Source: Acidobacteriota bacterium (GTDB lineage: Bacteria > Acidobacteriota > Vicinamibacteria > Fen-336). From it: 64,000 bases of DNA. The first letter of the stretch is position 1; the number at the start of each line of letters is the position of its first letter. Shown here one piece after another: positions 33,617 through 42,309 of the stretch. Made by a program: the position numbers and the translations under genes. The notes under the pieces are model-generated. The model ran no database searches, was not told the origin of the DNA, and was given only the letters and a program-made list of their open reading frames with translations. Where the stretch lies: assembly GCA_011526565.1 (NCBI GenBank), contig WYBL01000151.1, forward strand, positions 144,694-208,693, written 5' to 3'.

Positions 33617-36197
33617 GCGGCCCCTTCTAGTACTCCCGGCCCCGACGGCCGTGGAGCGGCTCAAGAAGCCACCGGCAATCCCCGGCCTGCGTTTTCCCGG
33701 GCGAGGCCGCCAGGCCGAGCGCCTCAATCCGCAATTCACGCGGCTCAGCGAGGCCTTCGAGCGGAGACGCACCGAGCTTCGGATGGACACGACCGGTCTG
33801 GCGCCGGAGGAGGTGGTTGTTCTCGAGGTGGCCGGTCCGGTGGCCGACCTCGTCAAGGCGGCTACGAAAGTCGGCCTCGAATGGCTGAGCGAGATCGAGG
33901 GCGACGCCGCTGCCCCCGACGACGACTTCTACGTCGCGAAGAAAGGTGAGCGGACCGAGAGGCCGGTGCCACGGCGCCTGTTCCTGGTCTTCTCGGACGA
34001 CGCGGCGCGCGGCCAGTTGCTCGGCCTCTGGGACCGATACAAGCGGGGCGAGGGGATGCCCCGAGGGCTCGCGCCGCTGCGCACCCTGTTCGAGAGGCTC
34101 GACAAGGTTCGGCCGTGGCAAGCAAACGATCGCCTCGAGGGGACAGGCATCCTCGAGGACTGGCAACACCGAGTCCAGGCCGGACAGGAAGCCGTGGTTG
34201 CCGAGATCGAGTTGTGGCACCGCGGCTCCGCCCAGGCGGTCGGCAAGGCAGAGGCCAGAGTTCGGCATCTGGTTGAGGCGGTCGGAGGCGCTGTCCTCAA
34301 GGAGGCCTCGATCAAAGAGATCGCGTATCACGGCCTCCTTGTCCGGATCCCGATCCAGGAGATCCGCAGCATCCTGGAAACGCGCGAGACCCGGCTTGTC
34401 CAGTGTGAGGCGATCCAGTTCTTCCGACCGACGGGGCAGGCCGCGGCCCCACCGAGCTCCGAGGGCTCGTCGGCTGAGCCAGCGGTGCCTGGCCCACCGA
34501 CCGAAGCGCTCGGCGAGCCCGTCGCGGCGCTCCTCGACGGCGTCCCCCTGGCGAACCACAGGTCCCTGGCGGATCGGCTCACGATTGACGATCCCGACGA
34601 TTTCACCAGCACCGCCGGGGTCCAGCGGCGCCATCACGGGACGGCCATGGCCTCGCTGGTCCTCCACGGGGACTTGAACCGAAACGAGCCGGCCCTCACG
34701 CGCAAGCTCTACGTCCGCCCGGTCCTCGAGCCCGCCGGTTTCGCTCCAGATCACGGCGAGCACGTCCCAGAGGGCGTTCTGTGGGTCGACCTGCTGCATC
34801 GGGCCGTCCGACGCCTCCGCGTGGGTGAGGCGGGGGCGCCCCCAGCGCTACCGCAGGGTTGCATCGTGAATCTATCCATCGCCGATCGCACCCGGCCCTT
34901 CATCCATGCCCTGAGTGCACCCGCGCGGCTCCTCGACTGGCTGTCCCACGAGCACGGCATCCTCTTCCTCGTGAGCGCGGGGAACTACATACAGCCACTC
35001 GATCTCGGACTGACCGAAACCGAGTTCAAGAACGGAGACCCGAAGGAACGCCAGCAGAGGACGCTGCGGGCCCTTCGTGACGACACGATGAACCGGCGCA
35101 TCCTGTCGCCCGCGGAGGCCATCAACGCGCTCACGATCGGGGCTCGACACGACGATGCTTCTGTCGCGGTGCCGTATCACGATCGTGAGCCCGTTGAGCA
35201 TCGCGACCTTCCCAGTCCACTGTCGCCGCTCGGCCCCGGCTTCGGTGGAGCGGTGAAGCCGGAGCTGTTGGTCAGCGGTGGCCGGGCCCTGTATGCAGCA
35301 CGAATCACGGGTACGCCCACGGCACCCAGCGTGGCCGAGTTCCGGGCCCGAAGCGGTGGCCCCGGGATTCGTGCCGCAGCTCCGGGTCCGACGTCCGGGG
35401 ACCTCGGCTTCAGCGCGCATAGTTGCGGCACGAGCAACGCGACAGCCCTGGCGACTCGTGCTGCGGTACAGCTCTTCGATGTCCTCGAGGAACTCCGGGC
35501 CGAGCCGGGTGGCGGCCTGATCGATGCCGTTCCTCGTGCGGTCTGGCTCAAGGCGTTGCTTGTGCATGGAGCCTCTTGGAGCCCGGAGGCCTTCGATGCG
35601 ATCGACGAGGCACTGAAGACCGTCGTCCCGAACACGGCCCGAAGGAATGCCGAGATCGGCCGGTTCCTCGGCTACGGAATCCCGGACACCGCGCGTGTGG
35701 CCGAATGCACGTTGCAGAGGGTCACCGCGCTCTCGGGTGGGCGGCTCGCGGCTGACGAAGCCCACGTCCACCGGCTTCCGATTCCGGAGTCGCTTCGGAA
35801 CGTCACAGGCTTGCGTCGGCTGGTGGTCACGCTGGCCTGGCTCACCCCGGTCAATCCGCGGCACCAGCGCTGGGGTGTGGCCGACCTCTGGTTCGGCAAG
35901 CCAGGAGGCATCGAAGGGCTTGGCGTGAAGGAGAGCCGGATCGACGTCGACGCGGTTACCTCGCAGCGTGGCACGGTCCAACACGAGATCTTCGAGGGAA
36001 CGAAGGTCGCCACGGGGGCCGGGGACGGATTCGTCGAGGTGCAGGTGAACTGCCGGGCCGTCGCCGGCGACCTGAATGGAGCCGTGCCCTACGCCCTCGC
36101 CATGACGCTCGAAGTGGCGCCAGCCCTGGAGATTGAGATCTACGAGCAGGTGAAGGCGCGGGTTCAGGCCCAGGTTCAGGTTCAAGCCGGAACGTAG
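33609..36197 (+). CDS. subtilisin-like (S8) serine protease, IetS-like
   Basis: An 862-residue cytosolic protease with a complete S8 triad: D310 (ALLDGVPLANH), H343 (RHHGTAMASL, the HGT motif), oxyanion N459 (FLVSAGNY) and S609 (HSCGTSNATALA, the GTSxA motif). There is no signal peptide or propeptide. A 300-residue N-terminal region with alpha/beta character may contact the AAA partner, and about 150 residues follow the catalytic domain. The C-terminus ends in a Q/V-rich tail (VQAQVQVQAGT). Its ATG lies inside the end of the AAA gene (ATGCCTGA), so the two are made together. Intracellular S8 proteases with an AAA partner are a defence signature. Confidence 0.87.
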   Translation: MPERPLLVLPAPTAVERLKKPPAIPGLRFPGRGRQAERLNPQFTRLSEAFERRRTELRMDTTGLAPEEVVVLEVAGPVADLVKAATKVGLEWLSEIEGDAAAPDDDFYVAKKGERTERPVPRRLFLVFSDDAARGQLLGLWDRYKRGEGMPRGLAPLRTLFERLDKVRPWQANDRLEGTGILEDWQHRVQAGQEAVVAEIELWHRGSAQAVGKAEARVRHLVEAVGGAVLKEASIKEIAYHGLLVRIPIQEIRSILETRETRLVQCEAIQFFRPTGQAAAPPSSEGSSAEPAVPGPPTEALGEPVAALLDGVPLANHRSLADRLTIDDPDDFTSTAGVQRRHHGTAMASLVLHGDLNRNEPALTRKLYVRPVLEPAGFAPDHGEHVPEGVLWVDLLHRAVRRLRVGEAGAPPALPQGCIVNLSIADRTRPFIHALSAPARLLDWLSHEHGILFLVSAGNYIQPLDLGLTETEFKNGDPKERQQRTLRALRDDTMNRRILSPAEAINALTIGARHDDASVAVPYHDREPVEHRDLPSPLSPLGPGFGGAVKPELLVSGGRALYAARITGTPTAPSVAEFRARSGGPGIRAAAPGPTSGDLGFSAHSCGTSNATALATRAAVQLFDVLEELRAEPGGGLIDAVPRAVWLKALLVHGASWSPEAFDAIDEALKTVVPNTARRNAEIGRFLGYGIPDTARVAECTLQRVTALSGGRLAADEAHVHRLPIPESLRNVTGLRRLVVTLAWLTPVNPRHQRWGVADLWFGKPGGIEGLGVKESRIDVDAVTSQRGTVQHEIFEGTKVATGAGDGFVEVQVNCRAVAGDLNGAVPYALAMTLEVAPALEIEIYEQVKARVQAQVQVQAGT

Positions 36198-36226
36198 TCC
36201 ATGGCAGCGACGGCGAGAGGGAAGGC

Positions 36227-39115
36227 GTGAGCGAGAGACTCATCGAGAAGTGGCTGCCGATCGCGGAACTGGGGATCGAGAGCCTGCGAGAGCGGACACC
36301 CATGACGCCGTTTCCGGCGCCGAATCGGCTTCACGTCTGGTGGGCGAGGCGGCCCTTGGTGGCATCTCGCGCAGCCGTGCTTGCGTCATTGCTACCCGCT
36401 GACGCCGATCGGACTCGGTTCATGCGCGCCCTGGGCATCCACGGCGACCCCGTCGGCGTCCGCCGCCGCATCGACGCCGCTCGGAAAACAGGAGAGCACC
36501 TGGGAACGAACGTGTATGGCTACCCGCGGGCGTTCTCGTATTCACCCCGCCCGGATGATCTCGCGTGGATCCGCGACGAGCAGAGACGGATCGGGTTGGA
36601 AGGCGCGCGGGTGGTCGATCCCACTGCCGGCGGGGGCGCCATCCCCCTTGAGGCGGCCCGTCTCGGGTGTAGGACCCACGCGAACGACCTCAACCCAGTG
36701 GCTGCACTGATCCTTCGCGCTACTGTCGAGTGGCCGCTTAGCCACGGGCCCGGGCTTCTCGAGGAGTTCGAGCGGCTCGCCAAGGAATTCCTCAGGCGGG
36801 CAGAGGCCCGTTACGACGGGGTGTTCCCGCGCGAGCCTGAGGGGGTGTGCGTCGACGGGTACCTCTGGGCGAGGACCATCCGGTGTCCGTACTGTGAGGG
36901 GCTAATCCCGCTGTCGCCGAACTGGCGGCTGGCGACCGAGGGGACGGGAGTGCGGTTGCACCCCGATTCGCAGAAAAGGATCTGCACATTCGAGGTCGTG
37001 TCCAAGGCCACGGACCAGAGCGAAGGGACCGTTAGTGGCGGGGATGCGAAGTGCCCCTATCCGGTGTGCGGCCGGATCGTCGACGTGGACGAGGTCAAGC
37101 GTCAAGCCCAGGCCGGACGTATGGGCGATCAGCTCTACGCGGTCGTTTACAGGCGGCGCGTCGAGAAGCGCACTAAGACCGGTAAGAAGCGGGAAGTCTG
37201 GGAGCGCGGGTACCGCGCGCCCGTTCCCACCGACGACAACAGCGCCTTCATCGCCGAGCGGCTCAGCAGCAAGCTCCCCGAGTGGGAAGCGCTGGACATG
37301 GTCCCAGCGGAGCGATTCCCTGAGGTCTGTAACGACGACCGTCCGATCCAGTACGGCATGCCGCTGTGGCGCGACTTGTTCTCGCCACGGCAGTTGCTCG
37401 GCCACGGAACGAGTATCGAGATATTTCGGGAACTCTTGGATGAGGGGCGATCCCGCGGCGAAGTCGGAGCAGCAGCGATGGTGTACCTCAGCTTCGCAAT
37501 CGACCGCCTTGCCGACTGGAACTCGCGGCAGTGCACGTGGGAATTGAGCAAGCAGCGAATGGGGCATACGTTCCACATACACGGCTTCCCCTTCAAGGCG
37601 TCTTACGCCGAAATGGCGCCAACGGGGACCGGCTTTGGCTACGAGTGGACACTGAGACAAACGGCGGACTGTCTGGCGGAACTGGTCGAGATGGCACAAC
37701 CTGAGGGCAGCCTGTTTCGACCCGATGGCCGTTTGGCCCCCGTGAGCGTGTCGTGTGGCGCGGGCGACAGCTTGGAATCTGTCTCCGACGCCTCCGTCGA
37801 CGCGGTCGTTATGGACCCGCCGTACTACGACAACGTGATGTACGCGGAACTGTCCGACTTCTTCTACGTTTGGCTCAAACGGACCGCAGGCCACGTCGTA
37901 CCCGAACTCTTTCGGCGGCAGTTGACGGACAAGGACAGCGAGGCGGTCGCCAACGTCGCCAAGTTCCAAGGCGAGAAGGGGGCCAAGGCCCTCGCCGCCC
38001 GCGACTACCAGCAGCGGATGGCCGCCATCTTCGCCGAGTGCCGCAGGGTGCTGAAGCCGGACGGCATCCTCACCCTGATGTTCACCCACAAGGCGACGGG
38101 GGCCTGGGACGCGCTGGCCTCGGGTCTGATGGACGCAGGGTTCACGATCACCGCCTCCTGGCCGATTAACACCGAGGCCGAGGGAAGCCTCCACATTAAG
38201 GACAAGTCCGCAGCTAACAGCACGATCTTCCTCGTCTGCCGGCCCCGGCCCCAGCGGGCCGAAGGGGAGACGGAGTACTGGGAGGACGTCGAGCCGCGGG
38301 TCGCTCAGGCCGTCCGCACCCGGATCGAGGAGTTCCAGAAGGCGGGGATCGGCGGCGTCGACTTGTATCTGTCCTGCTTCGGCCCTGCGCTCGAGGAGTT
38401 CGCCCGGCACTGGCCGCTGCGCCGGGGGCAGCCCCGGCCTGAGGCGACGACGAAGAAGAAGGGGGCGGGCGCCGCCGCCGCCGAGCCGCTCGACCCCTAC
38501 GCCGTCACGCCCGAGGACGCTTTAGACGCGGCCCGGCGGGAGGTGAAGCGCTGGCGCATGGACCGCCTGCTCCGCGCCCAGCGGAAGGTCGAACTGGACG
38601 GACTCACCGAGTGGTTCGTGCTGGCCTGGGACGCCTTCCGCGCCCCGGCCTTCCCCTACGACGAAGCCCTGCGGCTCGCACGCGTCGTCGGCCTGGACCT
38701 CGACGCTGAGGTCATCGGCCGGGTGGCCGAGAAGAAGGGCTCGGACGTCCTGCTCTGGGACAGTGCGCGGCGGGCCGCTAAAGGCGCTCTGGGTGCGGCC
38801 GACGGCAGCCGAGCGATGCTCGACGCCCTCCACAACGTGGCCCACCGCATCCGCCAGTCTCAGGTCGAGGCCGGCAGGGAACTGGTGGAGAAGACGGGCC
38901 TGGACAAAGACGAGACCTTCCGCACGGCCCTCGCCGCCCTGCTCGAAGTGCTCCCCGTCTCGAGCACCTTCACCCGGATCGAAGAGGACGCCGGCCCCGT
39001 GAAGGACGCCGCCTCCGACTTCGACGCCCTCGAAAAACTCCGCCGCCTCATGTTCACGACCCAGCTCCCCGAACCCGAACAACTCGCGATCTGGTCCGCG
39101 GGATCAAGTTCTTGA
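36227..39115 (+). CDS. DUF1156 DNA adenine methyltransferase
   Basis: A 962-residue protein from GTG 36227 (GAGAGGGAAGG upstream). DUF1156 starts with LIEKWLPIAELGIESLRE and PFPAPNRLHVWWARRP. SAM-binding motif I is DPTAGGGA (D131), and the catalytic motif is DPPYYDNVMYAELSDFFY (D530-Y533), typical of N6-adenine methyltransferases. Two Cys pairs (CPYCEGLI, CPYPVCG) between them look like a zinc ribbon. The C-terminal 250 residues are helical. Such enzymes mark host DNA in DISARM-like systems. The first 1.6 kb are clearly less GC-rich than the rest, a mosaic that suggests recombination within the gene. Confidence 0.9.
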   Translation: MSERLIEKWLPIAELGIESLRERTPMTPFPAPNRLHVWWARRPLVASRAAVLASLLPADADRTRFMRALGIHGDPVGVRRRIDAARKTGEHLGTNVYGYPRAFSYSPRPDDLAWIRDEQRRIGLEGARVVDPTAGGGAIPLEAARLGCRTHANDLNPVAALILRATVEWPLSHGPGLLEEFERLAKEFLRRAEARYDGVFPREPEGVCVDGYLWARTIRCPYCEGLIPLSPNWRLATEGTGVRLHPDSQKRICTFEVVSKATDQSEGTVSGGDAKCPYPVCGRIVDVDEVKRQAQAGRMGDQLYAVVYRRRVEKRTKTGKKREVWERGYRAPVPTDDNSAFIAERLSSKLPEWEALDMVPAERFPEVCNDDRPIQYGMPLWRDLFSPRQLLGHGTSIEIFRELLDEGRSRGEVGAAAMVYLSFAIDRLADWNSRQCTWELSKQRMGHTFHIHGFPFKASYAEMAPTGTGFGYEWTLRQTADCLAELVEMAQPEGSLFRPDGRLAPVSVSCGAGDSLESVSDASVDAVVMDPPYYDNVMYAELSDFFYVWLKRTAGHVVPELFRRQLTDKDSEAVANVAKFQGEKGAKALAARDYQQRMAAIFAECRRVLKPDGILTLMFTHKATGAWDALASGLMDAGFTITASWPINTEAEGSLHIKDKSAANSTIFLVCRPRPQRAEGETEYWEDVEPRVAQAVRTRIEEFQKAGIGGVDLYLSCFGPALEEFARHWPLRRGQPRPEATTKKKGAGAAAAEPLDPYAVTPEDALDAARREVKRWRMDRLLRAQRKVELDGLTEWFVLAWDAFRAPAFPYDEALRLARVVGLDLDAEVIGRVAEKKGSDVLLWDSARRAAKGALGAADGSRAMLDALHNVAHRIRQSQVEAGRELVEKTGLDKDETFRTALAALLEVLPVSSTFTRIEEDAGPVKDAASDFDALEKLRRLMFTTQLPEPEQLAIWSAGSSS

Positions 39116-39152
39116 TGGCGGGGCGGACTACACTCCAGGCGAACGGTACGAC

Positions 39153-39596
39153 ATGGAATTGACCAAGGAACAGGTCAGCCTGATCTCTGCCGCACTTCGA
39201 CACGTCCGAGACGCCGAGGCGCTGGCCGAACAGACAGACCGACAGTCATTGGATCAGGCGTATCACCTGGCCGGGTACGGGCCCGAGTGCGCCAGGAAGG
39301 CCATCCTCGCGGATCGCAGATTCGACAAGACGATCGGCCACCGCTTCGAACGCGACGACGTGGTTGTCTGGGCCGCGACGCTCGAGGTGTTCGCACTCCG
39401 GTACGATGTCGAAGGCTGGGGCGTCCGGTTCCCCGCGCTTCAGGCGTGGCGAGAAGACGTTCGTTACGAGCCGACTGGCAAGCGCGATGCCGCATCGGTG
39501 AACGCCCTGGTCACCGCGTGCCGCGAAGCGGTGGACGCGGTGGTTCTCAACCTCTGGATCGATGGTCGTTTCCCAGACACCGGGGTACCCGCGTGA
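39153..39596 (+). CDS. HEPN-like domain protein
   Basis: A 147-residue, four-helix protein. SLDQAYHLAGYGPECARKAI matches the second-third helix signature of HEPN proteins (A-Y-x-L-A-G-Y-x-x-E-C-A-x-K-A). R56 and H63 (RFDKTIGH, R-x6-H) could form the RNase motif seen in toxic HEPNs, though its position after helix 2 is not the classical one. HEPN domains are frequent RNase effectors or subunits in defence systems. First gene of a four-gene operon coupled by GTGA, GTGA and a directly abutting start. A palindrome ATCAAGTTCTTGAT overlaps the preceding stop. Confidence 0.7.
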   Translation: MELTKEQVSLISAALRHVRDAEALAEQTDRQSLDQAYHLAGYGPECARKAILADRRFDKTIGHRFERDDVVVWAATLEVFALRYDVEGWGVRFPALQAWREDVRYEPTGKRDAASVNALVTACREAVDAVVLNLWIDGRFPDTGVPA

Positions 39597-40897
39597 CCTT
39601 CGACAAAGTCATCCCTGAACTCGTCGCCATCTGCGAGCGCTCGAGCCTGGCCGCCGCCGCGGAGTTCTGCGTCGTCCGCGACCCCAGGGGGCGCGTCCGC
39701 CTCGCGGTGAAGTTCGACGAGGCTCAGCCCGCAGAGCTGGACTCCCTGAAGGCGGCACTCGAGGCCGCCCTGGGACGCTACTTCGTCGGGCCGATCATCG
39801 CTACGGGCCTGCCGGGCGAGAGCGGCAAGCTGGCCAAGCAGGTCATCGCTCTGGCTACGGTCTTCGATACCTCCGAGATCAAGCAGGCCATCACTGGAGA
39901 ACCCCTTCGAGTCGCAAGGGCCTGGAAGAAGCTGGAGGCTCGTTTGTCCAAGCTGGCCTGGCTCGACGAAGGGCCCGTGAAGCCGCCCTGGCCACTCGTG
40001 GCTCAGAGGCCGCGAATCGTCACGTTCTACTCGTTCAAGGGTGGCGTGGGCCGCACGACAGCGATGGCGGCCACCGCGTGGCAACTCGCCGAAGAGGGAC
40101 GTCAGGTCGCAGTTCTCGATCTGGATCTCGAAGCGCCTGGCGTCGGAGCGCTGCTCGCAGCGGACTCCGACAGAGGCGTGCTGGACTTCATCGTCGATCA
40201 CCTCGCCACCGGTGCCGCCGAGATCGACCCGGTGCCGGCGGCCGGACTGGGCCCGCAGGCGGAGAAAGTTCAGGTATACGGCGCCGGGCGGCTATCGCCC
40301 GAGTACCTGGAGAAGCTGGCCCGGCTCGACTTCACCAGCCATGCCGCCTGGTCCAGCACCGGCGCACGGCAGAGCCCGGTGTCCGAAGCCTTGCAGGCGC
40401 TGCTCAAGAAAGTCGCCACCAGCGAACCGGCCCCCGAGTACATCTTGATAGACTCACGGGCTGGCCTGCACGACCTCTCGGGGCTGTCTCTGCACAGCCT
40501 GGCCCACGTCGATGTGTTTCTGGCCGCTGCGGGCGAGCAGGGGTACCGGGGGCTGGACCTGACCCTTCGGGTGGCGGCCAAGCGGAAGGCGGACTTCACG
40601 TGTGTGGTTGTCCACGCCCTGGCGCCCGGCAAGGGAAACCCGGAGGCACTTGCCGAAGAGCAGGAGTTTCGGGGGCGGGTGTACGAGGCCTTCAAGCAGT
40701 TCGTCTACTCGGGTGACGAGATCCCAGGTGAAGACTCTCTGATCGATCACCACAGCCCGTGGGTGATCCGCCGCAACGAGAACCTCCAGAGATTCACGAA
40801 GATCGCAGACCGGCGCGAGGACCTGTTCCGTGCGGACTACGTCGAACTGAAGAAACGCATCGAAGAACTGACCGAGCCTGAGGAGCCGGAGGCGTGA
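39593..40897 (+). CDS. KGGVGR-motif ParA/MinD-like ATPase
   Basis: A 434-residue protein from GTG 39593, which overlaps the HEPN stop. A 145-residue N-terminal domain (SLAAAAEFCVVRDPRGRVRL...) is followed by a deviant Walker A of the ParA/MinD type, FYSFKGGVGRTTAM (K149), then LDLDLEAPGVG and DSRAGLHDLSGLS, which correspond to the ParA switch regions. The arginine instead of lysine in KGGVGR marks a separate ATPase class found with other defence ATPases. Likely an ATP-driven switch or oligomer that signals between the HEPN protein and the downstream ATPase. Confidence 0.85.
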   Translation: MTFDKVIPELVAICERSSLAAAAEFCVVRDPRGRVRLAVKFDEAQPAELDSLKAALEAALGRYFVGPIIATGLPGESGKLAKQVIALATVFDTSEIKQAITGEPLRVARAWKKLEARLSKLAWLDEGPVKPPWPLVAQRPRIVTFYSFKGGVGRTTAMAATAWQLAEEGRQVAVLDLDLEAPGVGALLAADSDRGVLDFIVDHLATGAAEIDPVPAAGLGPQAEKVQVYGAGRLSPEYLEKLARLDFTSHAAWSSTGARQSPVSEALQALLKKVATSEPAPEYILIDSRAGLHDLSGLSLHSLAHVDVFLAAAGEQGYRGLDLTLRVAAKRKADFTCVVVHALAPGKGNPEALAEEQEFRGRVYEAFKQFVYSGDEIPGEDSLIDHHSPWVIRRNENLQRFTKIADRREDLFRADYVELKKRIEELTEPEEPEA

Positions 40898-42309
40898 ATA
40901 CTGCTGAACGGCGCGAACTGTTGGCTCAGGTGGCGCGCTCGCTCCTGGTCATCGAGGCCGAGAACGTCGTTGACCTCGAGAAGGTCTTCCTTCCGCTGCC
41001 CTCGCACCACTTGGCTCTGCGACCAGAGGTCGTGCTGGTTCTGGGTGGCCGCGGTGCGGGCAAGAGCGCGCTCTTTAACCTGGTGTCCAAGCTCTCTCCA
41101 GCCGATCTCCGAACGTTCTTCGGTGGCGACGTACCCCCGGCTCGATGGATGGATGCCTTCTCGGATAGCAGGTACCACCCGCCAGCAACGATCCTCGACG
41201 CCTTCGGACGCTCGGCCGAGGAGTCGTCTTTCCGTTCTTTTTGGGTCGTGCACCTCGCTCGGCGCCTGTCGGAGCAGTTCGGAGACGTCGTGCCCGCCTT
41301 GCCCGAGGCCCTACGTGATGTGAAGGTGCCCGAAGGCTGCGACGCGGTCGTCGCGGAGGCCGCCCGATACCTGGACCAGGTCGAGACGTCCCTCACGAGA
41401 GACGACCAGATGGTCTTCGCCTCCTACGACCACCTGGACCGCCTCGGGCATTTCGATCGAGCGGTCCGCGACAAGTTCGTGAGCACGCTCCTCGCCCTTT
41501 GGCTCTCCCTCTCGAACCGGTACCGAAAGCTGCGCGGAAAGGTGTTCCTGCGCGAGGACCTCTTCGAAAAGGCTCAGTCCACGTTCGCCGACGCGGGCAA
41601 GCTCCGCGGACGTTCGGCGTCGATCGAGTGGAACGTCAGCAGCCTCTACCAGCTCCTCGTGCGCTACATCGCCGCCGCCGGTGAGCCAGCGCTGCTCTGG
41701 CTCAAGGCGATCCCAGCGCTCGAGCTCGCACCGTGGCATGCCTTCGGCGAGATGCCCGCTGAAATGCTGGAGCCCCAGCAGATTGCTTTTGCCGATCGGC
41801 TAGCTGGCCGGCTGATGGGCCGGGGCGTAGGGAAGGGCTACACCTATCGGTGGATTCCGAATCGGCTGCAGGACGGTCGTGGCCGGATCGTGCCGCGCTC
41901 GGTTCTCAACCTGATCGGACATTCGTGCCGCGTTGCACACTCTGACCCGGCAGGTCGTGGCTCCCGGCTGATCACCCCTTCCGATCTGCAGGCGGCCCTG
42001 CGTCCCACGTCCGAGGCCCGGGCCAGGGAAGTCAGCGAGGAGTTCCTGCCTGTTCAGCGGCTCGGCCACCTTCGGGGGCAGAACGTGCTCATCGACCGAG
42101 CGACTGTAATCCAGAAGTTGGACCAGCCGTCATCGGAGGAACCTCCCGGGCAGCGGATGTCGGGCGAGGCCGTCTTCCAAGAACTCGTGGCACTTGGCGT
42201 GCTCGTGGTTCGGGACGACCGGCATGGCAAGGGGCGGATCGATGTGCCTGACATTTACCGCTACGGGTTCGGAATCCTCCGGAAGGGCGGGGTGAAGAGC
42301 CCGAACTAG
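40894..42309 (+). CDS. P-loop ATPase of the KGGVGR-associated type
   Basis: A 471-residue protein from GTG 40894 (GTGA overlap). Walker A GGRGAGKS at 51-58 follows strand EVVLVL. VFASYDHLDRLG around residue 175 is the likely Walker B/sensor strand. The rest is helical with basic patches (RYRKLRGKVFLRED) and a C-terminal winged-helix-like part (AVFQELVALGVLVVRDD). It resembles STAND/KAP-like signalling ATPases that read a partner's state. It always sits next to the ParA-like gene here, so the two probably form one module. The TAG stop abuts the helicase ATG. Confidence 0.75.
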   Translation: MNTAERRELLAQVARSLLVIEAENVVDLEKVFLPLPSHHLALRPEVVLVLGGRGAGKSALFNLVSKLSPADLRTFFGGDVPPARWMDAFSDSRYHPPATILDAFGRSAEESSFRSFWVVHLARRLSEQFGDVVPALPEALRDVKVPEGCDAVVAEAARYLDQVETSLTRDDQMVFASYDHLDRLGHFDRAVRDKFVSTLLALWLSLSNRYRKLRGKVFLREDLFEKAQSTFADAGKLRGRSASIEWNVSSLYQLLVRYIAAAGEPALLWLKAIPALELAPWHAFGEMPAEMLEPQQIAFADRLAGRLMGRGVGKGYTYRWIPNRLQDGRGRIVPRSVLNLIGHSCRVAHSDPAGRGSRLITPSDLQAALRPTSEARAREVSEEFLPVQRLGHLRGQNVLIDRATVIQKLDQPSSEEPPGQRMSGEAVFQELVALGVLVVRDDRHGKGRIDVPDIYRYGFGILRKGGVKSPN

